In this document: positions 44,791 to 54,087 of the stretch, piece by piece | How the letters are laid out: every line of letters starts with the position of its first letter | Position numbering within the stretch: the first letter of the stretch is position 1 | NCBI RefSeq assembly: GCF_006337125.1 | Contig: NZ_CP040887.1 | Coordinates: 3,162,001-3,226,000, forward strand | DNA from: Serinicoccus chungangensis | Lineage (GTDB): Bacteria; Actinomycetota; Actinomycetes; Actinomycetales; Dermatophilaceae | Length of the DNA: 64,000 nt | Direction of reading: 5' to 3' | The notes under the pieces: model-generated | The model's input: only the letters and a program-made list of their open reading frames with translations | Databases searched by the model: none | Told to the model about the DNA's origin: nothing | Translations under genes and position numbers: made by a program

Positions 44791-46008
44791 TCAGCGGTCC
44801 GGATGCACGCCGGGCGCGTACTTCGGCACCCGGAAGCTCACCTTGGTGCCCAGGCCCGGAGCGGTCTCGACGACCAGGCCGTACTCGTCGCCGTAGACCT
44901 GCCGCAACCGCGCGTCGACGTTGCCCAGCCCCACGCTGTCGCTGTCGCGGGCGACCGTCTCCCCGCTGCGGTCGCCGTCGAGGGCGCGCCGGACCAGCTC
45001 GGGGTCGGAGCCGACGCCGTCGTCCTCGATGGCGATCTCGGCGAGGTCGCCCAGGTCGGTGCCGGTGATCGTGACGGTCCCGACGCCCTCCTTGTCCGCC
45101 AGCCCGTGGCGCACGGCATTCTCCACCAGGGGCTGCACGGCGAGGTAGGGCACGGCGACCGGCAGCACCTCGGGCGCGATGAGCAGGTTGACCCTGAGGC
45201 GCTCCCCGAAGCGCGCCTGCTCCAGCACGAGGTAGCGCTCGATGTTGCGCAGCTCGTCGGCCAGCGTCGTGTAGGCGCCGCCCCGGCGCAGCGCGTAGCG
45301 GGTGAAGTCGGCGAACTCCAGCAGCAGCTCCCGGGCCCGGTCGGGGTCGGTGCGGACGAACGAGGCGATGGCACCGAGGGAGTTGTAGATGAAGTGCGGG
45401 CTGATCTGGGCCCGCAGGCTGCGCAGCTCGGCCTCCATCGCGCGGGTCCGCTCCCGGTCCAGCTCGCCCAGCTCCAGCTGGCCGCTCACCCACGTCGCGA
45501 CCTGCTCCGTCGCCCGGGCGAGGCCCGCCGACGGTCGCGGGGAGTATGCCGCCAGCGCCCCGATGACGCGGTCGTCCACCACGAGCGGGGCGACGACGCC
45601 GGCCCGGACCGGGCACTCGGGCACCTCGCAGGGCAGGTCGCCCCGGGCGAGGACGACGACGTCGCCGCCCTGGAGGACCCGGTGGGCGTGCCCGGACGCC
45701 TGCTCGCGGTGGTGCTCGCCCAGCCCGCTCCACGCCAGCGTCTGCTGGCTGTCGCAGATCGCCAGGGCGGTGCCGCCGAGCACCATCCGCAGGTGCCGCG
45801 CCGCCGGCTCGGCGTGCTCCGGGGTCAGCCCGGCGCGCAGGTTGCGGCCCGCCTGGGCCCCCGAGCGCAGCGTCTCGTAGGTGATCCGGTCGGTCTCGGA
45901 CAGGAAGCCCCGGGCGGCCCGACGACGTCGCCACCACGACGCCAGCCACACCAGCAGGCACAGGCCGAGGACCAGGAGCGCGGTCGGCAGGTGCAGGTCT
46001 GCGGGCAT
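44791..46008 (-). CDS. LytS/YehU-type sensor histidine kinase
   Basis: The 405-residue protein has one N-terminal membrane segment (about 9-26), a GAF-like sensor region (75-180) and a His_kinase/HATPase pair. The phosphorylated residue is His205 in QISPHFIYNSL. It lacks the five-segment LytS sensor, so the signal is probably cytoplasmic. Cys residues in CEVPECP of the GAF region could bind a ligand or metal. It pairs with the LytTR regulator. Confidence 0.9.
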   Translation of the reverse strand: MPADLHLPTALLVLGLCLLVWLASWWRRRRAARGFLSETDRITYETLRSGAQAGRNLRAGLTPEHAEPAARHLRMVLGGTALAICDSQQTLAWSGLGEHHREQASGHAHRVLQGGDVVVLARGDLPCEVPECPVRAGVVAPLVVDDRVIGALAAYSPRPSAGLARATEQVATWVSGQLELGELDRERTRAMEAELRSLRAQISPHFIYNSLGAIASFVRTDPDRARELLLEFADFTRYALRRGGAYTTLADELRNIERYLVLEQARFGERLRVNLLIAPEVLPVAVPYLAVQPLVENAVRHGLADKEGVGTVTITGTDLGDLAEIAIEDDGVGSDPELVRRALDGDRSGETVARDSDSVGLGNVDARLRQVYGDEYGLVVETAPGLGTKVSFRVPKYAPGVHPDR

Positions 46009-46105
46009 GGCCGGAGGCTACTCCGCCCGCCGCGCCACCGGGCCCGAGGAGCGGCCCGCCGGTGCGAGGCACCACCCCGTCCGGGCGTGCCGGCCCGCCC
46101 GCCGC

Positions 46106-47161
46106 TCAGCCGGGGAAGACCCGGACCGGACCGACCACCCAGAGCCCGACGACGTCGCCGACCGCGGGCGCCTCCGGGCCGACGACCCGCGCACGGAGCC
46201 CCTTGAGCGGCGTGCCGCTGACCAGCTCGAGGTCGGCCACCGAGTCGTGACCGAAGTAGGTCACCCGCGAGACGCGCGCGTCGACCGAGCCCTCCCCCGG
46301 GGTGACGAGCCGCAGCTGCTCGGGCCGCAGGATCGCGACGACCGCGCCCCGGGTGACGAAGCCGGCCGCCTCCAGGTTGCCGAGGGCGCAGCGGAACTGG
46401 TTGTGGCTGGCCAGCCCGTGGATGGGGATGGCCTCGCCCATGAAGGACGCGATGTGGGCGTCCACCGGCTCGCCGTAGATCGTGCGGGGCGGCGCGACCT
46501 GGCCAAACGTGCCGTGGCGCAGCACGGCGATCTCGTCGGCGAAGGACATCGCCTCCCCCTGGTCGTGGGTGACGAGCAGCGTCGTCGCCCCCGAGGCGTG
46601 CAGCGCCCTTGCCGTCGCCTCCCGGGTCGCCGTCCGCAGGGCGGTGTCGAGCGAGGAGAAGGGCTCGTCGAGCAGCACGAGGTCGGGCCGGGGGGCGAGC
46701 GCCCGGGCGAGGGCGACCCGTTGCTGCTGACCGCCGGAGAGCTGGTCGGGCCGCCTCTGCGCCACCTCCGCCGGCAGCTCGACGAGCTCGAGCAGCTCGA
46801 GGACCCGGTCCTGGTGGGCCCGGCCGCGCCGCGCGATCCCCGCCCGCGGCAACCCGAAGGCGATGTTGCCCGCGACCGACAGGTGGGGGAAGAGACCGCC
46901 GTCCTGCCGCACGTAGCCGACGCCGCGCTTCTCCGGCGCGACCCAGGCGCCGTCGCCGGCGACCGCCCGTCCGCCGACCTCGACGCTGCCGGCGTCCGGC
47001 CGCAGGAAGCCGGAGATCACCTTGAGCAGGGTGGTCTTGCCCGAGCCGGAGTCGCCCAGGACCGCGGTGGTCCCCCCGGAGGGGACGACGAGGTCGACGC
47101 CGTGGAGGATCTCCACGTCGCCGTAGCCGGCGCGCACCCCGGACAGCCGCACCTCGCTCAT
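46106..47161 (-). CDS. Ferric iron ABC transporter ATP-binding protein (FbpC-like)
   Basis: The 351-residue ATPase has Walker A GDSGSGKTT, signature LSGGQQQR, Walker B VLLLDEPFSSLD and a C-terminal TOBE-like domain (about 270-351). It belongs to the ferric-ion/polyamine class. It is the last gene of an operon that begins with the adenylation-carrier-acyltransferase fusion, and starts 16 nt after the permease gene. Confidence 0.9.
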   Translation of the reverse strand: MSEVRLSGVRAGYGDVEILHGVDLVVPSGGTTAVLGDSGSGKTTLLKVISGFLRPDAGSVEVGGRAVAGDGAWVAPEKRGVGYVRQDGGLFPHLSVAGNIAFGLPRAGIARRGRAHQDRVLELLELVELPAEVAQRRPDQLSGGQQQRVALARALAPRPDLVLLDEPFSSLDTALRTATREATARALHASGATTLLVTHDQGEAMSFADEIAVLRHGTFGQVAPPRTIYGEPVDAHIASFMGEAIPIHGLASHNQFRCALGNLEAAGFVTRGAVVAILRPEQLRLVTPGEGSVDARVSRVTYFGHDSVADLELVSGTPLKGLRARVVGPEAPAVGDVVGLWVVGPVRVFPG

Positions 47162-47177
47162 CGGCCCGCGTGCTCCC

Positions 47178-48734
47178 TCAGCTCGTGATCTGGCGCCGCA
47201 GCAGCACCGTCAGCGGGACCGACAGGGCGATCATCATGGCGGCGAAGGGCGCGGCGGCAGCGTAGTCCAGCTCCGCGGTGGCGCTCCAGAAGGCCAGCGC
47301 CAGCGTCTCCACCCCGGTCGGCGCGAGCAGCAGGGTCGCGGTGAGCTCGGTGCTGATGGCCAGCGCCACGAGCACGAAGCCGGCCAGCACCGAGGGGGCG
47401 GCCAGCGGGAGGACCACCCGGCCCAGCACCCCGGCGCCGTTCTGCCCGAGCGAGCGGGCGGCCTCGGCCAGCTCCGGCGGCGCGGCGGCCAGCCCGGAGC
47501 GCAGCGCCACCATCGCCCGGGGGAGGAAGAGGATCGCGTAGGCCACCAGCAGCAGCAGCGCGGTCTGGTAGATGCCGGGGACCAGCGAGATCGACAGGGT
47601 GACCAGGGCCAGCGCCACCACCACCCCGGGCAGCGAGCTGGCCAGGAAGGTGAGGCGCTCGACGAGCACCGCGAAGGGCCCGTGGTGGCGGTCCAGCAGC
47701 ACCGCCCCCGGCAGCCCGAGCGCGACCGCGAGCAGCCCGCCCAGCACGGCCAGCCCGACGGTGGACCCGGTGACGAGCAGCAGGTCGCCCAGCCCGGCCC
47801 CCTCCACCCGGATCCGGGTGCCGACGAGCAGCCAGCGGGCGACCACCGCCACCGGCACGACCACGGCCAGCACGACGACGGCGCCGAGCGCGGCCAGCGC
47901 GGGGGCCCGCCAGCGCCCCAGGGGCAGCGGGAGCGGACGCCGTCCCGCGCCGGCACCCAGCCGGGCCACCCGGGACCGGCCCCGGGCCGCCACCTCGACG
48001 GTGAGCACCAGCAGGCACAGCACGAGCAGGACCGTCGCGAGCAGCGAGCCGCGCACGTCGCTGAAGCCGACGGCGTACTGCTGCAGGATCGCCGTGGTGA
48101 AGGTCTGGTAGCGCATCATCTCCAGCACGCCGAACTCCGCGAGCAGGTGCAGCGCGACGAGCAGCGCCCCGCCGCTGACGGCGGGGCGCAGCCGCGGCAG
48201 GACGGTGCGGAAGAACGCGCCGACCGGCCCGACCCCGAGGGAGCGGGCGATCTCCTCCTCCCCCGCGTCGAGGGTCCGCAGCAGGGCGGCGACGGGCAGG
48301 AAGACGAAGGGGAAGTAGGCGAGGGTCGTCACCAGCACGGCACCGCCGAGGCCGACCAGCCCGGGTCGCACCGAGACCCAGGCGTAGGCGCTGACGAACG
48401 CCGGCACGGCTAGCGGCGCCAGCATGAGGGTGCGCCACAGGCCCGGCAGCGGCAGGTCGGTGCGCTCGACCAGCCAGGCGGCTCCCACCCCCAGGACGAC
48501 CGTCGCGGGCACGGTGAGCAGCATGAGCCACCCGGTGTGCGCGAGCAGCTCGCCGATGCGGGGCCGCAGCAGGTAGTCGAGCGCCTCCCCGGCCGGGCCC
48601 GAGCCGGCCCGGACGAGGATGACGGCGACCGGCAGCACGGTCAGGGCCGCGACCAGCGCCGCCAGGGTCGCGAGCACCGGGCTGGCCGGACGGCGCCCGG
48701 CCAGACGGAGCGTGAGGCTAGAGGAGACCGACAT
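47178..48734 (-). CDS. Ferric iron ABC transporter permease (FbpB-like, duplicated)
   Basis: The 518-residue protein has two homologous binding-protein-dependent permease halves with about twelve membrane segments. EEEIARSLGVGPVGAFFRTV in the first half and ELAEAARSLGQNGAGVLGRV in the second are the EAA loops that contact the ATPase. Its start overlaps the end of the binding-protein gene by 17 bp. Confidence 0.9.
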   Translation of the reverse strand: MSVSSSLTLRLAGRRPASPVLATLAALVAALTVLPVAVILVRAGSGPAGEALDYLLRPRIGELLAHTGWLMLLTVPATVVLGVGAAWLVERTDLPLPGLWRTLMLAPLAVPAFVSAYAWVSVRPGLVGLGGAVLVTTLAYFPFVFLPVAALLRTLDAGEEEIARSLGVGPVGAFFRTVLPRLRPAVSGGALLVALHLLAEFGVLEMMRYQTFTTAILQQYAVGFSDVRGSLLATVLLVLCLLVLTVEVAARGRSRVARLGAGAGRRPLPLPLGRWRAPALAALGAVVVLAVVVPVAVVARWLLVGTRIRVEGAGLGDLLLVTGSTVGLAVLGGLLAVALGLPGAVLLDRHHGPFAVLVERLTFLASSLPGVVVALALVTLSISLVPGIYQTALLLLVAYAILFLPRAMVALRSGLAAAPPELAEAARSLGQNGAGVLGRVVLPLAAPSVLAGFVLVALAISTELTATLLLAPTGVETLALAFWSATAELDYAAAAPFAAMMIALSVPLTVLLRRQITS

Positions 48735-49743
48735 CGGTCATGAGGTCGCTGACCTCGTCGCTGTCGAGGGTGAACGGGTCCACCGGAGGCGCGTCGAGGT
48801 CGGCGAGCGCCGGAAGGGCCGGGTCGGAGTCGACGCCCTCGGCGACGGCATACTCCATCGACCCGGAGTCCACGAGCACCTGCTGCCCCTCCGCCGAGGT
48901 GACCCAGGCGAGGAACTCCTGCGCGGCGTCCGGCTTGGCGGCGTTCGCGAGGACACCACCGGCCGAGAGCGAGACGAAGGCGCCCGGGTCCTGGTTGCCG
49001 AAGTAGTGCAGCCGGGTGTTGCCGGACTGCTCCTGCGTGCCGGCCTGGTCGCGGTACCAGTAGTAGTGGTACATCACTCCGACCGGCACCTCGCCGGCGT
49101 TGACGGCCTGCATGGTGGCGATGTTGTTCTGGTAGATCTCCGCCCCGGACTCCAGCGCCTCCAGCCAGGCGCGCGTCTCCTCCTCGCCGCGGTCGGCGAG
49201 CATGCCGGCGACGATCGCCTGGAAGTCGGCGCCCCCCGGCGCGCAGCCCCAGCGACCCTCCCAGGCGGGGTCGGCGAGGTCCATCATCGAGGCCGGCAGC
49301 TCCTCCTCGGAGATCTGCTCGGGGTTCCAGCACAGGACGGTCGAGCGGGCGGCGATGGCGGTCCAGTCTCCGCTGGAGGGTGCGCGGTCCTCCGGGACCT
49401 GGGCGAGGGTCTCCTCCGCCACCGGGGCGAGCAGGCCGGCGCGCTCGACGACGGTCATCGCCGGGGAGTTCTCGGTGAGGAACACGTCGGCCGGGCTGGC
49501 CTCGCCCTCGGCGACGATCTGGTGCCCCATGGAGGAGTCGGTGCCGCGCCGGATCTGCGTCGGGATGCCGGTGGCCTCGGTGAACGCGTCCGCCCACGCC
49601 TGGGTGACCCCCTCGTGCTGGGAGGAGTAGATCTGCAGCGCCTCGGGGTCCGGGACGTACTCCTCCTCGCGGCTGCAGGCGCTGACCACGAGCGGGGAGG
49701 CGGCCAGGGCGGCCAGCAGGGTGCGGCGGGACAGGGGGCTCAC
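48718..49743 (-). CDS. Ferric iron ABC transporter substrate-binding lipoprotein (FbpA-like)
   Basis: The 341-residue protein has a twin-Arg-like basic start and a signal ending in VSAC. The LQIYSSQHEGVTQAW opening is typical of ferric-ion-binding proteins, and the adjacent tyrosines in MYHYYWYR fit the iron-ligating pair of the FbpA/FutA family. GTG 49743 overlaps the stop of the upstream fusion gene by 4 nt, so uptake and the fusion protein are produced together. Confidence 0.88.
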   Translation of the reverse strand: MSPLSRRTLLAALAASPLVVSACSREEEYVPDPEALQIYSSQHEGVTQAWADAFTEATGIPTQIRRGTDSSMGHQIVAEGEASPADVFLTENSPAMTVVERAGLLAPVAEETLAQVPEDRAPSSGDWTAIAARSTVLCWNPEQISEEELPASMMDLADPAWEGRWGCAPGGADFQAIVAGMLADRGEEETRAWLEALESGAEIYQNNIATMQAVNAGEVPVGVMYHYYWYRDQAGTQEQSGNTRLHYFGNQDPGAFVSLSAGGVLANAAKPDAAQEFLAWVTSAEGQQVLVDSGSMEYAVAEGVDSDPALPALADLDAPPVDPFTLDSDEVSDLMTDVGLL

Positions 49744-52394
49744 GAGGGGGTCCTCTCGGGCGACGGTGCGGTGGGGGTGGGGACGGAGGGGGTATGCCGG
49801 GGGTCCAGCAGCCGCTGCACCCGCCGGACGGGGGCGTCGGTGAGGCGCCAGAGCAGCACCCCGGCCGCGAGCGCCACGAGGGTGGCGAGCAGCGGGGTGG
49901 GCACCCATCCCAGGATCTGGAACTGGATGAGGTAGATGTGCAGGCTGGCGGCGGCGAGCACGGTGACGAGGGGCACGAGGCGGGCGGGCACGCGGATGCG
50001 CGGCACGAGGGCGAGCAGCAGCACGCCGGCGAGGATGGTGGCGTTGCGCACCGGGTCGTCGGGGAAGAACCACGCGATCCCCAGGGCCATCGCCCCGAGG
50101 GTCCAGCGGCGGCGGGCGGGGGTGTCGGCGTGCGCCAGGGCCAGGCCGACGGCGAAGAGCCAGAAGACGGTGGGCATCATGCCGCGCAGCACGCCCTCGG
50201 CGAAGGTCAGCACGAGGAAGCGCGGGACGAGCCCGACGAGCACCAGCCCGAACGCCACCCGCCAGGGGTCGGCTCGCCAGGCCCGGGCCACCGGCGGCAG
50301 CGAGAGCACCGCGGTCGCGACGAGCAGGCAGGCGACCAGGGCGTCGACGAACCAGAGCTCGTTGTGCTTGCCGTAGGCGATGTCGCCGACCAGCCAGTTG
50401 GCGAGCACGACGTTGTCCCAGCCGTAGCGGCCGTAGGTCAGCCCCAGCAGCGCGACCACCATGGTGGGGACGGCGATGCCCACGAGCAGGCGGACGGTCC
50501 CGCGCCAGCGCGCGGCGACGCCCGGCGCGGACAGCCCGAAGGTCGCCGCGCTGAAGCCGGCCACGACGAGCAGGGTGTGGGCACCGCCGAGGATGCGGAA
50601 GAGGTCGGCGTGCGACCCGCAGATGATGACGACGGCGACCGCGCGCAGCACGACCGAGGTCTCCAGCGGCACGCGGGTGGACCGGACCGGGGCCCTGGTC
50701 CCGTCGGGCTCGATGCCGGCCGGCTCCGGGCGGGCGCGGGCGACGAGCTCGGTGAGCGGCCGGTGGTGCCAGTCCCGGGGGAGCCCGCCGAGCAGGGCGG
50801 TCAGCCGGGTGGAGGCCAGCACGTGGGACAGGGAGTCGCCGCCGAGCTGCACGAAGGACTGCTGGAGGTCGACGTCGTCACGCCCGAGGACGCCGCGGAC
50901 CACCTCGGCGACGCGCACGGGAAGGCCCGGCGCGTCGACCCGCTGCCGCGCGTCCGAGCACTCGTCCGGGTCGCCGCCCCGGACGAGCACGTCGGCACCT
51001 GCCCGGTCGACCTTGCCGCTGGCCAGGCGCGGCAGCGGGAGCGCCGCGGCCCGGACGTGCCCGACACCGACCCCGCTCGCCTGCGCCGCGACCCGGCGGG
51101 CCCGGGCCGCCAGCTCCTCGGCGGGGGTGCCCGCGACCGGCTCGACCGCGACCCGCAGGCTCTCGTCGTCACCGGTCACGCAGGCGTCGAGGCCGTCGGC
51201 CTCCAGGGCCTGCTCGACCCGGGCGAGGTCGATCCGCAGCCCGAGGATCTTGACGAAGCCCGAGCGCCGCCCGACGATCCGCAGCAGGCCCGACCCGTCG
51301 ATGCGCCCGAGGTCACCGGTGCGCAGCTCCTCGACCATCCGGCCGAGCGCGAGGTCGTCCGGGGACTGCGCATACCCCAGCATCACGCCGGGTCCGCTGA
51401 CGACCACCTCGCCCACCCCCTCGCCCGAGGCCTCGGGGACGCCGTGGTCCAGCCTCAGCGTGGTGCCGGGCACCGGGCGGCCCACCGCGTCGGGTGCCGC
51501 GGCGACCTCCGCCGGGTCGTGCACGCAGATCCGGGCGGTGGCCTCGGTCTGGCCGTACATCACCGCCAGGCCGAAGCCCTGCTCCCGCCCGAGCCCGGCC
51601 AGCCGGGTGACCTGGTCCGGCGACAGCCGCCCGCCGGCCTGGGTGACCAGCCGCAGCGAGGTATGCCCCTCGGCCAGCCGGCCCGACCGCTCCAGCAGGT
51701 CGACCTGGTGGGGCACGAGGGCCAGCGTGGTCGCGCCCGCGTCGACGAGGGACCAGAGGTCGTCGTCGAGGACGGAGGCGCCGGTGAGCGCCACGCCGGC
51801 CCCGGCGAGCAGGTGGCTGTGCAGGACCGACAGGCCGTAGCAGTAGTGCAGCGGCAGGCTGGTGACGCCCCGGTCGGCCGGGGTGAGCCGCAGCGCCTGC
51901 CCGATCGCCCTCGCGTTGGCGAGCAGGCCCTCCCCGGAGAGCCGGACGAGCTTGGGCGAGCCGGTCGAGCCCGACGTGCTCAGCAGCAGGGCGAGGTCCG
52001 GGTGCAGCAGGTGCCGCGGGCCGGTCGTCGGGCCCGTCCGCACGACGCCCTCGGCCGGGCCGGACCCGAGCGTGAGGTCGGGCTGCCAGGTCGCCCCGAG
52101 GGTGTGCTCGCCCTCGGGCGAGACCAGCGCCACGTGGCCGGCCTCGAGCACGGCGAGGTAGTCCACGACGTCGGCCGGCCGCGGCCGCAGCGACACCTGC
52201 ACGAGGAGGCGTCCGGCCGTGACGGGCGGCAGGTCGGCGGCGCGCTCCTCGACCCGCTCCCGCAGCGCGCCGTGGCTCAGCACCTCGTCCGCGGTCACCA
52301 GCGCGGGCGACGCGGGGTCGACCGATCCTGCCGGCGGCAGCGGCGCGCAGCCGGGGCGCGTCGGCGCAGGTGCGACGGCAGGACGGACGGACAC
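49740..52394 (-). CDS. Adenylation domain - carrier domain - membrane acyltransferase fusion
   Basis: The 884-residue protein has three parts. An AMP-binding domain (about 30-470) shows STSGSTGSPKL (139-149), YGQTEA (280-285), TGDLGR (359-364) and catalytic Lys461 in ASGKVDR. A carrier domain (about 490-555) has Ser521 in LGGDSL as the phosphopantetheine site. An acyltransferase-3-type membrane domain (about 579-860) has around ten segments and candidate catalytic His595. It could activate an acid, hold it as a thioester and transfer it at the membrane. GTG 52394 fits a leaderless start from the promoter at 52402-52430, and ATG 52436 is the alternative. The substrate is unknown. Confidence 0.82.
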   Translation of the reverse strand: MSVRPAVAPAPTRPGCAPLPPAGSVDPASPALVTADEVLSHGALRERVEERAADLPPVTAGRLLVQVSLRPRPADVVDYLAVLEAGHVALVSPEGEHTLGATWQPDLTLGSGPAEGVVRTGPTTGPRHLLHPDLALLLSTSGSTGSPKLVRLSGEGLLANARAIGQALRLTPADRGVTSLPLHYCYGLSVLHSHLLAGAGVALTGASVLDDDLWSLVDAGATTLALVPHQVDLLERSGRLAEGHTSLRLVTQAGGRLSPDQVTRLAGLGREQGFGLAVMYGQTEATARICVHDPAEVAAAPDAVGRPVPGTTLRLDHGVPEASGEGVGEVVVSGPGVMLGYAQSPDDLALGRMVEELRTGDLGRIDGSGLLRIVGRRSGFVKILGLRIDLARVEQALEADGLDACVTGDDESLRVAVEPVAGTPAEELAARARRVAAQASGVGVGHVRAAALPLPRLASGKVDRAGADVLVRGGDPDECSDARQRVDAPGLPVRVAEVVRGVLGRDDVDLQQSFVQLGGDSLSHVLASTRLTALLGGLPRDWHHRPLTELVARARPEPAGIEPDGTRAPVRSTRVPLETSVVLRAVAVVIICGSHADLFRILGGAHTLLVVAGFSAATFGLSAPGVAARWRGTVRLLVGIAVPTMVVALLGLTYGRYGWDNVVLANWLVGDIAYGKHNELWFVDALVACLLVATAVLSLPPVARAWRADPWRVAFGLVLVGLVPRFLVLTFAEGVLRGMMPTVFWLFAVGLALAHADTPARRRWTLGAMALGIAWFFPDDPVRNATILAGVLLLALVPRIRVPARLVPLVTVLAAASLHIYLIQFQILGWVPTPLLATLVALAAGVLLWRLTDAPVRRVQRLLDPRHTPSVPTPTAPSPERTPS

Positions 52395-52399
52395 CCGAC

Positions 52400-52430
52400 T
52401 TAGGCTAGCCTCAGTCGAAAAGGTGACCAA
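52400..52430. promoter_or_regulatory. Iron-box-like promoter of the fusion operon
   Basis: On the minus strand TTGGTC (52430-52425), a 17-bp spacer and TAGCCT (52407-52402) form a -35/-10 pair whose expected transcription start is at or next to GTG 52394. The -10 lies in TTAGGCTAGCCT (52400-52411), whose centre is the palindrome AGGCTAGCCT. Over 19 bp it matches the DtxR/IdeR consensus at 13 positions, weaker than the box at 4358. The site is also 27 bp before the plus-strand gene and may control both. Confidence 0.6.
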
Positions 52431-52445
52431 ATCCATGGGTATTTC

Positions 52446-53072
52446 ATGACCACTCCGTCCGTCGACGTCTGGTGGGCCGACCTGACGGCCGCCGACCTCG
52501 CGCTGCTCCCGGACCTGCCCGAGGCCGAGCGGCGTCGGGTCCTCGCGGTCCCGCAGGACGCCGACCGCGGTCGCTCGCTCGTGGCGGCGGCCCTGCTGCA
52601 GCACGCGGTCGCCACCCACCGGGGGCGGGCGCAGGGACCGCCCACGGCCGGGACCTCCACCGGGGCCCCGGTGGAGGTCGACCGCACCTGCGCCGACTGC
52701 GGTGAGCAGCACGGCCGCCCCGTCGTCGACGGCGGCCCGCACCTGTCGGTCGCCCACGCCGGTCTGCTCGTCGTCGTGGCGACCTGCGCCGACGCCCCGG
52801 TGGGCGTGGACGTCGAGCGCCTCGGCCGCGACCTGCCCCACGGCACGGACGCGCAGGGATGGACGCTGCGGGAGGCCCGGACCAAGGCCGGCGCCGGCCC
52901 CCGCGTCGGCACCGGCGAGACCGTCCTCACCCCGCCGATGCCCGGGTATGCCGCCGCGCTCGTCGTCGCGCCGGTGGCAGGTCGACCCGGCGCCGGGGTC
53001 GGTGTCCCCGACGTCCACGAGCACCGGTGGCGCCCGGACCGGGGCGCCGCCCCCCGGGGCGTGCGAGGCTGA
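52446..53072 (+). CDS. Short Sfp-type 4'-phosphopantetheinyl transferase
   Basis: The 208-residue protein shows the family blocks HLSVAHAG (99-106), VGVDVE with metal ligands Asp122 and Glu124, and WTLREARTKA with Glu143 and Lys147. These enzymes attach phosphopantetheine to carrier proteins. Only about 14 residues separate the GVDVE and W..KEA blocks, less than usual, so part of the fold is missing or compressed. It diverges from the carrier-containing fusion gene, its natural target. The ATG at 52446 lies close to a possible shared promoter. Confidence 0.72.
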   Translation: MTTPSVDVWWADLTAADLALLPDLPEAERRRVLAVPQDADRGRSLVAAALLQHAVATHRGRAQGPPTAGTSTGAPVEVDRTCADCGEQHGRPVVDGGPHLSVAHAGLLVVVATCADAPVGVDVERLGRDLPHGTDAQGWTLREARTKAGAGPRVGTGETVLTPPMPGYAAALVVAPVAGRPGAGVGVPDVHEHRWRPDRGAAPRGVRG

Positions 53073-53075
53073 GCC

Positions 53076-54080
53076 ATGCCCACGGCATACCAGGACCTCG
53101 ACGAGCCCTCGCAGGTCGAGCTCCTGCGCGGGGTGGCGGACCGCGCGGCGCCTCGTTTCGGCCTGGCCCCCACCGAGGTCCGCCTCGTGCTCCACGGCTT
53201 CAACACGACCTTCCGGCTCGACACGCCCGGCGGCCCGGTGGCGATGCGGGTCAACACCAACTCGCTGAGCTCGGCGGGCACCGTGCAGGCGCAGCAGGCC
53301 TGGCAGCACGCGATCCGCCGGGACACCGACGTGCTCGTGCCGGACCCGCTGCCGGTCGACGGCGGGGGCTACCTCGCGCTGGTGCGGTCGGCCGAGCTGG
53401 GTCGCGAGGTCATGGTCACCGCCAGCACCTGGCTCGACGGGGAGGACCTGGGCACGGTCAGCACCCCGGAGCAGTGCCGTGCCCTGGGCGAGCTGATGGC
53501 GACGCTGCACGAGCACGCGGCGTCCTGGGAGCCCGAGGGGCACCACCGCTTCCCGCGGCTGACGGGCACCCTCTTCGGCGACCCGGACGTGCTGACGGCC
53601 GCCGTCGCGCAGGACCGGGAGCTCGCGGCGCTGGTGTCGGCGGCCGGGCAGCGGTGCGAGGCGGCCTTCGAGCGGCTGGCCGACGAGCCGGTCGTCCCGC
53701 TGCACGCCGACCTGCACGGAGGCAACCTCAAGTGGCACGACGGCCGGCTCGCGGTCTTCGACTTCGACGACAGCGGCCTGGGCCCGCCGGCACTGGACCT
53801 GGCGATCTGCGCGTTCTACCTGCGGGGCGGCGACGACGACCACGGCCCGGAGAGCGCGGTCCGCGCGGGCTACGCCGCCCGCCGCCCGCTCCCCGACCTG
53901 GCGACCGAGGACGCCGAGGCCCTGGTGGCCGCCCGCCAGCTGCTGCTCGCCAACAGCATCCTCGCGAGCACGACCGCGGGTCAGCGGGCGGACGCGGCGG
54001 CCTACCTGCGGATCACCGGGGACCGGTTGCGGCACTGGCTGGACACCGGGCGCTTCACCCGGACCCTCCCCCGCGGCTGA
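53076..54080 (+). CDS. Aminoglycoside phosphotransferase/choline kinase-family protein
   Basis: The 334-residue protein has the APH kinase motifs HADLHGGN (210-217, catalytic Asp212) and FDFDD (228-232, metal-binding Asp229). The N-terminal Gly-loop is degenerate, as is common in the family. It starts 3 nt after the phosphopantetheinyl transferase stop, so the two are cotranscribed. It probably phosphorylates a hydroxyl of a small molecule. Family members include homoserine, choline and antibiotic kinases, and the substrate is unknown. Confidence 0.82.
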   Translation: MPTAYQDLDEPSQVELLRGVADRAAPRFGLAPTEVRLVLHGFNTTFRLDTPGGPVAMRVNTNSLSSAGTVQAQQAWQHAIRRDTDVLVPDPLPVDGGGYLALVRSAELGREVMVTASTWLDGEDLGTVSTPEQCRALGELMATLHEHAASWEPEGHHRFPRLTGTLFGDPDVLTAAVAQDRELAALVSAAGQRCEAAFERLADEPVVPLHADLHGGNLKWHDGRLAVFDFDDSGLGPPALDLAICAFYLRGGDDDHGPESAVRAGYAARRPLPDLATEDAEALVAARQLLLANSILASTTAGQRADAAAYLRITGDRLRHWLDTGRFTRTLPRG

Positions 54081-54087
54081 CCGGCGC

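Noticed and set aside
46009..46105. Terminator hairpin after the ferric-iron ATPase gene
   Set aside because: CACCGGGCC can pair loosely with GGCCCGCCGGTG, but the stem is irregular and similar pairings are common in such GC-rich gaps.
52395..54035. N-terminal extension of the adenylation-fusion frame across the opposite-strand genes
   Set aside because: The extension is the antisense of the phosphopantetheinyl transferase and kinase genes, has no domain pattern, and would cross the promoter.
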